Assembly: GCA_947175245.1 (NCBI GenBank)
Contig: CAMWLW010000002.1
Span: forward strand, 17,462 to 81,461
Length of the DNA stretch: 64,000 nt
Reading direction: 5' to 3'
Source of the DNA: an uncultured Bacteroidales bacterium
GTDB lineage: Bacteria > Bacteroidota > Bacteroidia > Bacteroidales > Muribaculaceae
The notes beneath the pieces are model-generated. The model was given only the letters and a program-made list of their open reading frames with translations. It was not told the origin of the DNA and searched no databases. Within the stretch, counting starts at the first letter, position 1; the number at the start of each line of letters is the position of its first letter. This document shows, in pieces, positions 8,245 to 16,347 of the stretch. Position numbers and translations under genes: made by a program.

Positions 8245-8931
8245 TTATTTGGTCTTGATACCGAGATTATTTAACCAACTCATAACGCTCTTTTGGGCCG
8301 AAACCTGATTTTCCTGGGCTACTTTGCCTTGGATTACAAGCCCTTTTTCTGTTAAGGTGTTAGCCCCTTTGCAGGCCGTGGCAATTTTGCGGTCGGTTCC
8401 ACCCATGCCGCTGCCCTCGTGAGTGATGAAAGGTATGACGGTCTTGTCGGTCCAGTTGTGCTTTTCGATGAACGTGTAAACACACATCGGCGGATTACCC
8501 CACCAGTTAGGGTAGCCGATGAAGACAATATCATAATCCTCTATAGGCACATCATCCTTTATCGCAGGTCGGGTATTCTTCTGAAGTTCTTGCTTGGCAA
8601 GCTCGATACACTCGTTGTAATCTGCGGGATAGCTCTTTTCGGGCACGATTTCAAAAATATCAGCTCCTGTAGCGTCGGCAATCATGTCGGCTATAATATG
8701 AGTATTGCCTTTTTTAATGTACCCGACGTTGTAGTTTTCACCTGTATGTGAGAAGAATACAACAAGTTTCTTTGTATCTTCACCTAAATCGCTTTGCGAT
8801 GATTTTTGTTCTGTATTCATTTCGATATTTGTATTATTTTCTTCTGCATTATTTGTATTTGCCCTGCATGAGTTCATGCCTAACAGTGAGCATAATCCTA
8901 TGAGAAAGTGTTTTGTCAGTTGGTATTTCAT
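8245..8931 (-). CDS. Lipoprotein-anchored flavodoxin
   Basis: A 228-residue protein. Residues about 55-228 are a flavodoxin of the Flavodoxin_4 type, with the FMN phosphate loop in FFSHTGENY and a GYPNWWGN flavin-contacting loop. The N-terminus is unusual: a hydrophobic signal segment ending LLGMNSC, which can be read as a lipobox with Cys22, then an Asn/Glu/Ser-rich linker of about 30 residues. This predicts an exported, membrane-tethered flavodoxin rather than a cytosolic electron carrier. It is the first gene of the unit with the two reductases. Confidence 0.82.
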   Translation of the reverse strand: MKYQLTKHFLIGLCSLLGMNSCRANTNNAEENNTNIEMNTEQKSSQSDLGEDTKKLVVFFSHTGENYNVGYIKKGNTHIIADMIADATGADIFEIVPEKSYPADYNECIELAKQELQKNTRPAIKDDVPIEDYDIVFIGYPNWWGNPPMCVYTFIEKHNWTDKTVIPFITHEGSGMGGTDRKIATACKGANTLTEKGLVIQGKVAQENQVSAQKSVMSWLNNLGIKTK

Positions 8932-9032
8932 ATATTACCAATCAATTAGTTGATATTGCAAATTTAGTAAGCATATATGATATGCAACTTTCACAAAAGA
9001 CGGTAAAATTTTCACAAATCCACTAAAAGATT

Positions 9033-9066
9033 CTGCCCCATTTTCAATGTTTTGAAAATGAGGCAG
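9033..9066 (-). terminator. Intrinsic terminator after cdaA
   Basis: CTGCC C CATTTTCAA (9033-9047) pairs with TTGAAAATG A GGCAG (9052-9066), a 15-bp stem with one mismatch and a 4-base loop. Read on the minus strand it is followed by a T-containing AATCTTTTAG, so it should end the folP-cdaA transcript 34 bp past the cdaA stop codon. Confidence 0.75.
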
Positions 9067-9100
9067 TAGCAGAATATTTGGTTGATGAGTGTGGTGGTGG

Positions 9101-9868
9101 TCAGCAGAAGTCGCTGAGGCGTTGCTCGAGGTCGGTCGAGGTCAGGTCGGTTTCCAGCCGCCCGCGGTGGGCGATAGAGATTTTGCCGGTTTCCTCTGAC
9201 ACGACGATGGCAAGAGCATCGGTGCTTTGTGATATGCCGAGGGCCGAGCGGTGTCTGAGACCGAACGAGCGGGGCACGTCGGTGTCGTGGCTCACGGGCA
9301 GTATGCAGCCGGCAGCTTTCAGTCGACCGTCGGCTATGATGAGTGCGCCGTCGTGCAGGGGCGAGTTCTTGAAGAATATGTTCTCGATGAGGCGCGAGTT
9401 GATGGCGGCGTCAATGCTGTCGCCCGTGTTCTCATAGTTGTCGAGCGGCATGTTGCCCTGTATCACAATCAGGGCACCCGTCTTGCTCTTGGCCATATTG
9501 CGGCACGCATAGACTATAGGCATGATGTGTTCCTGTGCCACCTCTTTGCGGTCTACGTGTTTGTGATGGAACAGGCCGGTGAGGAATTTCCACCGTCGCT
9601 GTGAGCCGAGTTCCACAAGGAAGCGCTTGATCTGGTCCTGGAAAATAATCACGAGGATAAGCAGCCCTATGCTCATGAACTTGTTAAGTATGGTACCGAT
9701 CAGTCGCATCTCGAGTATCTCGCTGGCGAGGCCCCACACGACAATGAAGGCCATCACACCATAGAAGATGTTGATTGTGCCCGATTCCTTCATGATGCGG
9801 TACAGGTAGTAGAGCATCCAGGCGACGATGACGATGTCAAGTATATCTTTGAATCCGAAACTTTCCAT
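9101..9868 (-). CDS. cdaA: Diadenylate cyclase CdaA
   Basis: Makes cyclic di-AMP from two ATP at the inner membrane. The 255-residue protein has three N-terminal hydrophobic segments (about 9-25, 35-50, 62-77) and a DisA_N domain with the two signature motifs, DGA at 173-175 and RHR at 205-207. Length and layout match CdaA of Bacteroidetes. No cdaR or glmM follows, unlike in Firmicutes; here it sits 20 bp after folP, probably on the same transcript, and ends at the hairpin downstream. Confidence 0.93.
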   Translation of the reverse strand: MESFGFKDILDIVIVAWMLYYLYRIMKESGTINIFYGVMAFIVVWGLASEILEMRLIGTILNKFMSIGLLILVIIFQDQIKRFLVELGSQRRWKFLTGLFHHKHVDRKEVAQEHIMPIVYACRNMAKSKTGALIVIQGNMPLDNYENTGDSIDAAINSRLIENIFFKNSPLHDGALIIADGRLKAAGCILPVSHDTDVPRSFGLRHRSALGISQSTDALAIVVSEETGKISIAHRGRLETDLTSTDLEQRLSDFC

Positions 9869-9888
9869 TTGGGGCGGTGGGGGCTTGA

Positions 9889-10737
9889 TTATGAATATTG
9901 ATTTGTGGTTAGGCCGGCGAGTGTGACAGCCTGGTGTGCGGCGGCCACATCGTGTACCCTCAGTATCGATGCTCCGTGGCTGAGGGCTATGGTGTTGAGC
10001 ACAGTTGTGCCGTTAAGCGATTCATCGGGAGTGATGTCGAGACTCCTGTATATCATTGATTTGCGCGATATTCCCACGAGAATAGGTCGGCCGAGCGATT
10101 TGAACAATTCCAGCGAGCCGAGCATCTCGAAGTTTTGTGCCGTAGTCTTGCTGAAGCCGAAGCCCGGGTCGATAATGATGTCACCTGCCCCGGCGAGCGA
10201 GAAGCGAGCCAGCTGACGGCTCAGCCATTCGATCACATCACATGTCACGTTGTCATATTCGGTGTGCTCTTGCATGTCGGCCGGGGTGCCGCGCATGTGC
10301 ATCATGATGTAGGGCGCCCGGGTTGAGGCGACGACATCAATCATCTTGTCGTCAAGCGTGCCGCCCGATATGTCGTTTATGATGTCGGCACCGAGTTGTG
10401 TCACTGCTTTTAGGGCGACGTCGGCACGGAATGTGTCGACCGAGACGGGTATGTCGGCGTTGAGCCGGCGCACGGCCTCGATTCCTTGTTCAAGACGGCG
10501 CAATTCCTCATCGGCGTTCACTTCATCGGCCCCGGGGCGTGACGAGTAGCCGCCAACATCAATCATGTCGGCTCCTTCTTCAATAAGTCGGGCTGCCTGA
10601 CGGTCAGTTGATTCGCAGTCAAAGGCTCGTGAGCCGCTGTAGAACGAGTCGGGCGTGACGTTGAGTATACCCATCACTGTCGGGCGTTCCCAGGTGATTA
10701 GTCTGCCTTTGATATTTATTGAAAATGGAGTGAACAT
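9889..10737 (-). CDS. folP: Dihydropteroate synthase
   Basis: Condenses p-aminobenzoate with hydroxymethyl-dihydropterin pyrophosphate in folate synthesis; this is the sulfonamide target. The 282-residue TIM barrel shows the N-terminal GILNVTPDSF motif (about 23-32), GGYSSRPG (62-69), VDTFRADVA, DPGFGFSKT and GISRKS. Length is normal for the family. It heads a two-gene unit with cdaA. A possible -7 box, TAACTTCG on the minus strand, is at 10762-10769, about 25 bp upstream of the start. Confidence 0.95.
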   Translation of the reverse strand: MFTPFSINIKGRLITWERPTVMGILNVTPDSFYSGSRAFDCESTDRQAARLIEEGADMIDVGGYSSRPGADEVNADEELRRLEQGIEAVRRLNADIPVSVDTFRADVALKAVTQLGADIINDISGGTLDDKMIDVVASTRAPYIMMHMRGTPADMQEHTEYDNVTCDVIEWLSRQLARFSLAGAGDIIIDPGFGFSKTTAQNFEMLGSLELFKSLGRPILVGISRKSMIYRSLDITPDESLNGTTVLNTIALSHGASILRVHDVAAAHQAVTLAGLTTNQYS

Positions 10738-10883
10738 GATCGAACGAGGTATTCTGCCTCGCGAAGTTACGAAATTTCTGACATACGCGCTATCGTTAGG
10801 TTGAAAAATTCAACTTTGCTATTATGTGTTTGAATTTTTGAAAGTCTATATTCAAATATAACAGTAGTTTAACAAAATTTGTG

Positions 10884-10891
10884 TAACTTTG
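10884..10891 (+). promoter_or_regulatory. Promoter -7 box of the AlbA_2 gene
   Basis: TAACTTTG fits the Bacteroidetes -7 consensus. A matching -33 TTG at the right distance is not clear. The box lies only 8 bases before ATG 10900, so the transcript would be nearly leaderless. It also rules out the in-frame upstream ATG at 10879, which precedes the box. Confidence 0.5.
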
Positions 10892-10899
10892 TAGTTGAA

Positions 10900-12357
10900 A
10901 TGACAAAGGATGAACTTGTAGCTAAGCTGCACGACATAGAATGGGAGGATTTTGAAGTCAAAACTGCGAAATCTGAGTTGCCGAAGAGTGTTTGGGAGAG
11001 CGTCAGCGCATTCTCTAATACCTCCGGCGGATGGATTGTGCTCGGTGTAAAGCAGTCCGGCAAGAAATTCGAAATTCAAGGTGTGGATAACATCGAAAAA
11101 CTTGAACAGGATTTTCTTGGCACTCTGCGCTCTGAGAAATTCAACCAAAGATTATCGGTTACCTCTAAGCAATACGACATCGATGGTAAAAAACTTCTCG
11201 CGTTCTATGTGCCTGAGGTTGACTTGAAGCCCGTTTATTTTGGCAGTCCCATAAATACGTTTATACGAATGGGTAGCGGTGATCAACGGGCAACCGAGGG
11301 CGAAATACGGGCAATGTTCCGCGATCAGTCCTTCGGCAAGAAAACCGAGGAGACTATACCCGATACCAGTATTGAAATGCTTAATCTCAATACGTTGAAA
11401 AGTTACAGGTATGCGCTTAGCCAGACTCAAAATCTTGTAAACCTTCGCGATGTGGATGATGCTGAGTTCTGCGAGCAGGTTAATATCACCCGAAATGGTT
11501 TGCTCACTTATGCCGGACTTTTGATGTTCGGCAAGGCTCCCTATGTGCTTCGCTATGTGCCGACATTCTGCGTCGACTACATTGAGATTCCGGGTCCGAC
11601 AATTCAACAGGCCGAAGTAAGATACACCTACCGTATTCCAGAACAGGATAACATTTGGGAGTCTGTTCAGATTATCCTGCGTCGTTTCCGCACACTTGTT
11701 GATGCACCGATCTATATCAAGGACGATGGTTTTGCAACAACTGACGAGAGCCAGTACAAAGTCCTCCGCGAGGCCCTCGCAAATATGGTCATGCACTGCG
11801 ATCACTTCGATTCGTTGCGTTCATGTGTTCGTGTTTATACCGACCATATCGAGTTCATGAACGGTGGAGCCTTTCCGCTCCCCGTCAAAGACATACTTGG
11901 TAGAATCTACTCCAAGCTCCGCAATCCGACCATTGCCAAGCTCTTTCGATTCGCAGGCATCGCCGAGAACGCCGGATATGGCATGAACAAACTCGCAAGC
12001 TGGGAGACACTTACCGGCACTCGCCCCACTATAGAGAGCGATCGAACCATCGCCACCGTCTCATTCCCCCTAAAATCCGCCATCCAAAGAAAGACCGAAG
12101 ACAGCAATGTCCCTGTAATTGGGAATGATGCTAAAAATGATGCTAAAAATGATGCTAAAAATGATGCTAAAAAGATCTCTCAGCGTCAGCGGAATATTCT
12201 TGAATTAATACAGGAGGATCCTACAGTTAGTCTTGATTCAATAGCTAAAGCAATCGGGGTTAGTGCTCCGACAATAGATCGTGAAATTGTTAAAATGTCA
12301 CATCTCATAAAGCATATTGGTCCAAAGAAAGGCGGCCATTGGGAATTTATTAGCTGA
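10900..12357 (+). CDS. AlbA_2 (Schlafen-type) putative transcriptional regulator
   Basis: A 485-residue protein. Residues about 10-130 form an AlbA_2/divergent-AAA domain (ESVSAFSNTSGG, then GVKQSGKKFEIQGVD). A helical ATPase-like middle follows with the HCDHFDS and MNGGAFPLP segments, and the last 60 residues are a winged helix-turn-helix ending GPKKGGHWEF. Between them is a linker of NDAK repeats. The family is usually annotated as ATP-binding or regulatory; true function is unknown. GC content is visibly lower than in folP or the barrel gene beside it. A paralogue with the same layout lies at 43029-44537. Confidence 0.75.
   Translation: MTKDELVAKLHDIEWEDFEVKTAKSELPKSVWESVSAFSNTSGGWIVLGVKQSGKKFEIQGVDNIEKLEQDFLGTLRSEKFNQRLSVTSKQYDIDGKKLLAFYVPEVDLKPVYFGSPINTFIRMGSGDQRATEGEIRAMFRDQSFGKKTEETIPDTSIEMLNLNTLKSYRYALSQTQNLVNLRDVDDAEFCEQVNITRNGLLTYAGLLMFGKAPYVLRYVPTFCVDYIEIPGPTIQQAEVRYTYRIPEQDNIWESVQIILRRFRTLVDAPIYIKDDGFATTDESQYKVLREALANMVMHCDHFDSLRSCVRVYTDHIEFMNGGAFPLPVKDILGRIYSKLRNPTIAKLFRFAGIAENAGYGMNKLASWETLTGTRPTIESDRTIATVSFPLKSAIQRKTEDSNVPVIGNDAKNDAKNDAKNDAKKISQRQRNILELIQEDPTVSLDSIAKAIGVSAPTIDREIVKMSHLIKHIGPKKGGHWEFIS
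12124..12171 (+). repeat. 12-bp tandem repeat in the AlbA_2 gene
   Basis: Four perfect copies of AATGATGCTAAA in frame, giving NDAK four times. As the unit is a multiple of three, copy changes would alter linker length without shifting the frame. The repeat lies between the ATPase-like part and the winged helix. Confidence 0.95.
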
Positions 12358-12366
12358 AAACTAAAT

Positions 12367-14442
12367 TTATCTGAGGATGGAGGTGGAGATGTTTTTCTCG
12401 TCGGTGAGCTCGCCGGTTGAGGCGGTTCGTTTGCCGTAGTTGAGGGTGTAGGTGATGCTCAGTGTCAGGCGTCGGTGAAATTCGGAGCCGAATTGCCGCA
12501 CGGTGCTGTCATACCACCGGGAGGTCAGGCTGTCTTTGCTGATTTGCCACGATGCCCTGAACATATTGGCTGCCGACAGTTGTATGTTCCATCCGCCCGA
12601 GGCCCAGTTGATGCCGAGCGAGTAGCTCGATGGCATGGTGCGCAGATAGGCCGTCTCGCCGTCGACATAGCTGCCGGGTGAATCCCAATAAGCATTTATG
12701 GAGAAGTTGCCGAAATAGTAGTCGGCGTTTACGTCGGCCATGAACGGGTAATGTTTGATAGCGTTGCTGCCGGTGGTGTGATAGAACAGTAACCTTGGAG
12801 CGACTGACAATGATAGCTTTGAGTCGAGTAGTTTTCGGGTGATGCGTATGCCGGCCTGTCCGTGGTTATAGTCACCGTCGTTGTGGTATTTTTTCAGCAT
12901 CATTTTTTCGGGGCCGTCGGGAGTGTAGACTGCGATTTGTCGATTGGCGATGCAAAAGGCCGTCACGTAGGCTGTCATCTGCCAGTTGTTTGACGGCAGC
13001 CACGTGTAGCTGAAGCTGGCCGAGATATTGCGTGATGACTTCAGGTCGGGATTACCGCTGATGTACATTAGCTCTGACTGCCTGATGATGTTCGGGTTCT
13101 TCATCGTGGCATCGGGCGAGAATGTGGCATATTGGAACCAAAGACCCAATCGGGTTTTAGTTGTCGGAGCATATCCAAGGTTTATATGGGTGAACGGGTA
13201 TCGGTCGTGGATGGTCTTCCCGTTGATATTGTTTGACTCGAGTGCATAGCCGACATCGAGCGTGCCCGACAGTTTCTGACGGTTCAATGACATGCCGAGG
13301 CAGACGGCTGAAAATGTCTGACTGAAACGGTTGCGCGCAACGCTTGTGCCCGTGTAGTCAATCAGCGTGTGGCCGCCGCCCGACAGTAGGTTGGCAAAAA
13401 GTGTGCAGTTCCCCGACAATGATTTGTTAACCTGGGCGTTCCCTCTCATAAACCAGGAATCTTCATCGGCGTGGTTCTCTATCATGGAGCTTTCAGTGGC
13501 ATAATCGTTGACGGTGTTGTTGTTGAAAATTTGGGCACGGAAATTTACGTTGGCCGACCAACCGTTTTTGGCGGCGACATATAACTCGTTGTCCCACACG
13601 AGGGCATTGTTGGTTGACGGAGATTGAGACGAATAGTTCTGAGACGCGTAGAGGTCGGTGAAGTCAACGCGGCCGGCCGTGTTGAAGAGTGGAGAGTGGA
13701 GCCGATTAAACGAAATGAGGCTGCGCAGGGTCAGATTGTCGCCCTTATTCAGTGAAACCCGGCCGGCAGTATATAGCTCGCGCGAGTGCCGACGGGCCGA
13801 CTCGATGTCGCTTGTGCGGCCTATGTCGCAGACAGGCAACCTATAGGTCTCGGCACTGGCCGAGCCGACGTGCGAACTGTTGTCATATTGGCCTGATAGT
13901 ATAAGGTCATATTCCACGATGCGATGTGCGAATTTAGAGTAGACCGCACCCTGGCCACTGCCGATAAAGAACCGCTCTTTGCCGTTCAATTTAGTGTAGC
14001 CGCCATAGGTGTATGTGCGTGTGATGAAGTTAACCACATGAGCCGCGCGCATGAATCGCGGGTCGGCCGGGAAGTCGAGATATTCCACGCGCCTGACGTC
14101 GGCCGGATTGAGGCCGCTGACGTCCTCGTCGGTTGCAGGGTGGAAATTTATGAAGAGGTCGACCGGCTGTTGGGATGCGGTCTTGACCGACGAGGCCACG
14201 GGATTGACGCTGAGCTGGGGTATCTGCATGCGCGATAGTAGCGACAGTCCGTCCGATGCCTGTTCCTTTTGTCGGGAGGTGGGCAGGTAGACGGTTTGTG
14301 AGGCCTCAGTGCGCTGTGACGCAGCCACGACGGTTATCTGCCCAAGTTCTTTTGTCAACAGGGTGTCGCAATCAATCGACTGCCCGGCGGCTGAAAACGT
14401 CAGTGCCGCTAACTGGGCTGAAAGTAAGATGTACTGTTTCAT
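12367..14442 (-). CDS. TonB-dependent receptor-like outer-membrane barrel
   Basis: A 691-residue outer-membrane protein with a signal peptide (1 to about 20, ending SAAG). After that come a plug-like segment (about 85-140, with a DLFINFHP strand and VRRVEYLDFPADPRF) and a long series of amphipathic strands. Compared with the usual outer membrane beta-barrel family of Bacteroidetes it lacks the N-terminal carboxypeptidase-like domain. Substrate unknown. The first 37 codons and 59 bp of upstream DNA are duplicated at 16442-16610, on the far side of an inserted cassette. The adjacent two-component system was probably its direct neighbour before that insertion. Confidence 0.8.
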   Translation of the reverse strand: MKQYILLSAQLAALTFSAAGQSIDCDTLLTKELGQITVVAASQRTEASQTVYLPTSRQKEQASDGLSLLSRMQIPQLSVNPVASSVKTASQQPVDLFINFHPATDEDVSGLNPADVRRVEYLDFPADPRFMRAAHVVNFITRTYTYGGYTKLNGKERFFIGSGQGAVYSKFAHRIVEYDLILSGQYDNSSHVGSASAETYRLPVCDIGRTSDIESARRHSRELYTAGRVSLNKGDNLTLRSLISFNRLHSPLFNTAGRVDFTDLYASQNYSSQSPSTNNALVWDNELYVAAKNGWSANVNFRAQIFNNNTVNDYATESSMIENHADEDSWFMRGNAQVNKSLSGNCTLFANLLSGGGHTLIDYTGTSVARNRFSQTFSAVCLGMSLNRQKLSGTLDVGYALESNNINGKTIHDRYPFTHINLGYAPTTKTRLGLWFQYATFSPDATMKNPNIIRQSELMYISGNPDLKSSRNISASFSYTWLPSNNWQMTAYVTAFCIANRQIAVYTPDGPEKMMLKKYHNDGDYNHGQAGIRITRKLLDSKLSLSVAPRLLFYHTTGSNAIKHYPFMADVNADYYFGNFSINAYWDSPGSYVDGETAYLRTMPSSYSLGINWASGGWNIQLSAANMFRASWQISKDSLTSRWYDSTVRQFGSEFHRRLTLSITYTLNYGKRTASTGELTDEKNISTSILR

Positions 14443-14501
14443 GCCGCGAAATTACTACCCTCAATCTTAACCAATCCTTATGTTGCCTTATTTAAACTTA
14501 A
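14333..14501. repeat. 169-bp direct repeat, left copy
   Basis: Matches 16442-16610 in the same orientation at a constant offset of 2109 bp with six mismatches by eye. It covers the first 37 codons of the barrel gene plus 59 bp before its ATG. Outside these limits the sequences diverge at once on both sides. This copy belongs to the intact gene. Confidence 0.93.
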
Positions 14502-14590
14502 AACTCCCGAATAACAAGCTATAATAACTATCTTTTACCATTGATTTGGGATTAGTAGGGTCGCAAATAGGGTCGCTGATAATAAAAATG

Positions 14591-14627
14591 GAGGCTGCCC
14601 CGTAAACTTTAATTACGACACAGCCTC
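14591..14627 (-). terminator. Terminator hairpin ending the inserted two-gene unit
   Basis: GAGGCTG (14591-14597) pairs with CAGCCTC (14621-14627), with an inner GTAA/TTAC helix (14602-14605 with 14613-14616). On the minus strand it is followed by CATTTTTATT, so it should terminate transcripts leaving the small membrane protein gene at 14655. Confidence 0.7.
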
Positions 14628-14654
14628 TTTAAAGCCATATATGCCCAATAGATA

Positions 14655-14945
14655 CTAGTCTTTTTCTACGCTTTCGTTTTGCTTTCGGAAGTATTCCAAC
14701 ATTTCGTTTTCTAGTTCCTCTTTCTTTTTCTTCTTTAAACCACGGTCAGCGAGGATAAGCCATCCCAAAGCACCTATTAAACCTGCGTATAGCGAAAAAG
14801 AATAAATATCTTCGCTACACTGATGAACGAAGTCAATCGGATTTACACTCAAAATAAACGGAAGGATTATGGCTAAAAGCCAAACAAGGCAAAAACCAAA
14901 TAAAAAGCCGATAACGATTGCTTTAAGTATTTGAGATAGATTCAT
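14655..14945 (-). CDS. Small two-helix membrane protein of the inserted cassette
   Basis: A 96-residue protein with two hydrophobic segments (about 7-32 and 48-66). A highly charged tail of about 30 residues follows, starting with a run of five Lys and rich in Glu, likely helical and cytoplasmic. I do not recognise a family. Its ATG overlaps the stop codon of the upstream gene in an ATGA arrangement, so translation is coupled and the two products probably work together. Base composition is much more AT-rich than that of the flanking genes. Confidence 0.7.
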   Translation of the reverse strand: MNLSQILKAIVIGFLFGFCLVWLLAIILPFILSVNPIDFVHQCSEDIYSFSLYAGLIGALGWLILADRGLKKKKKEELENEMLEYFRKQNESVEKD

Positions 14946-16147
14946 AATATTTCAAGTTTTCTTTTTAGTTGATTGATTATCTTTTGGTGGTTTTCCGTTC
15001 CGAGATTCTTCTCGGTCAGATGCTGGTTTAGAGGATTTCTGCCGATGATTATTCGTCCTTCTTCTTCAAGGCGAGTCCATGTCGGACCAAGCAACGCCTG
15101 CCATTTTTTGACCGCACGTGGTACGACAAAGATTGCGTTCTTGTAATCCGCTATATATCTTATCATCTTTTTAGCAAACATCTGAGAAGGCAGAATACAA
15201 CCTTCCGGAAGATATTTTGCCTTTATTGATGCGTATGGGATATGCTGGATTAGAGCCACGTTGGAGAATATTTGCTCCGAAGTCAAACCATCTTTCTTCC
15301 ATTTTGAAAGGATGTCATACCAATACCAATCGCCAAGCATATTAAAAGCGTCTTGATAGTTCGGGTGTCGGTTGGAAGGATTATCGACTTCTGGCATAAA
15401 ATTCTTAACCCTCAATCTAAGGTTATCCCTCATAAAGTTCATTACCCCTTCTGCCAATTGCGGGTATCTCTGAAGTATTTTTGCGAAATATTCATTGACC
15501 CTCGTAATATGACCTGCGTTAAGGCTTAGGATAATAACCTTTGCTGACAAAGGATTACCTTGGAACGGATATGGAAGAGTATTCAGTATGAAGCGAGTGT
15601 CATCATTTGCTGATGAATTGAATTCATGGATGAATTTTTCGTCCCCAGGATAGATATACTCACGATTTTCGTTGAACAAAGCCTCATTCCCGTAGCACTC
15701 GTCCGCAACTGCATTCCAGTGATTGGCTTTCAATATATCCAAATCCGTAATTCTTGTGTCCTTATCAATGAGGTAATGTTCTGATCCGTCATGAGGAAGC
15801 ACATATTGATACGCGAGAAGGTCAATCAAATCATTGACCATTTCTTTCAAGGTGACATTTTCATATCGGTCGGTGATAGCGTCTGATGACCGTCCCGAAA
15901 GTTCTGACATAAGTGCTCCTATAGAATATTTTATCTCAAATTCATGTATATAAGGATGTTTTCTAAGAATTTCTTTAACGTCTTGGAAAATATCGTAACC
16001 CATGCTGGTTACATATCCTATATCAAGCAGTTTTTGTCTTACTCCTATTGCGTTCCATTCATGAGCACCAGAGTCAAAATAGGTACGGATTGGCCGCGGT
16101 AATATTAGTTTTCCTCCAAGATAGTAATACGATGGAAAGTTTGTCAT
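14942..16147 (-). CDS. Uracil-DNA-glycosylase-superfamily-like protein of the inserted cassette
   Basis: A 401-residue protein (an upstream in-frame ATG at 16186 would give 414). The C-terminal half follows the order of motifs I associate with UDG-like proteins of unknown role: LPYPFQGNP (about 191-199), VIILSLNAG in the place of the LNPG motif (about 204-212), LIQHIPYAS, then VVPRAVKKW and RNPLNQHLTEKNL near the end. The N-terminal 180 residues are unrecognised. It may bind or cleave bases in DNA, possibly as a defence enzyme; this is inference. Low GC and position between duplicated host sequence point to acquisition. ATGA overlap with the membrane protein gene downstream. Confidence 0.6.
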   Translation of the reverse strand: MTNFPSYYYLGGKLILPRPIRTYFDSGAHEWNAIGVRQKLLDIGYVTSMGYDIFQDVKEILRKHPYIHEFEIKYSIGALMSELSGRSSDAITDRYENVTLKEMVNDLIDLLAYQYVLPHDGSEHYLIDKDTRITDLDILKANHWNAVADECYGNEALFNENREYIYPGDEKFIHEFNSSANDDTRFILNTLPYPFQGNPLSAKVIILSLNAGHITRVNEYFAKILQRYPQLAEGVMNFMRDNLRLRVKNFMPEVDNPSNRHPNYQDAFNMLGDWYWYDILSKWKKDGLTSEQIFSNVALIQHIPYASIKAKYLPEGCILPSQMFAKKMIRYIADYKNAIFVVPRAVKKWQALLGPTWTRLEEEGRIIIGRNPLNQHLTEKNLGTENHQKIINQLKRKLEIL

Positions 16148-16205
16148 TGGCGAGTTTAGAGTTCCTTGTGTCAGCAACCGAAACACAGCAGATTACACAT
16201 AGAAA

Positions 16206-16274
16206 ATGGGCTGCTCCTATGCTACATTGAAGGCATCGCCAAACGCCCGAACTAATGCACAGAGAGCAGCCCAT
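16206..16274 (-). other. 69-nt hairpin upstream of the inserted genes
   Basis: ATGGGCTGCTC (16206-16216) pairs perfectly with GAGCAGCCCAT (16264-16274). On the minus strand the stem extends after a small internal loop by UGUGC with GCAUA, and it is followed by TTTTC. It lies about 59 bp before ATG 16147. It could be an intrinsic terminator or attenuator, a structured RNA, or the remains of a MITE. The loop contains a 20-base core (16229-16248) that recurs at 38485-38504. Confidence 0.6.
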
Positions 16275-16347
16275 GATATATGAGCTGTTCAACTGCACCT
16301 CATTAGTTCTGATATATTGGCGATTTATCAATGTAGAGGCACTTCCT

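Noticed and set aside
12124..12171. CRISPR-like array
   Set aside because: Repeats are 12 bp, adjacent without spacers and in frame within a gene.
16206..16274. Integron attC-like site
   Set aside because: The hairpin lacks paired R'/R'' core sites (GTTRRRY and its complement) in the right places and no integrase is near.
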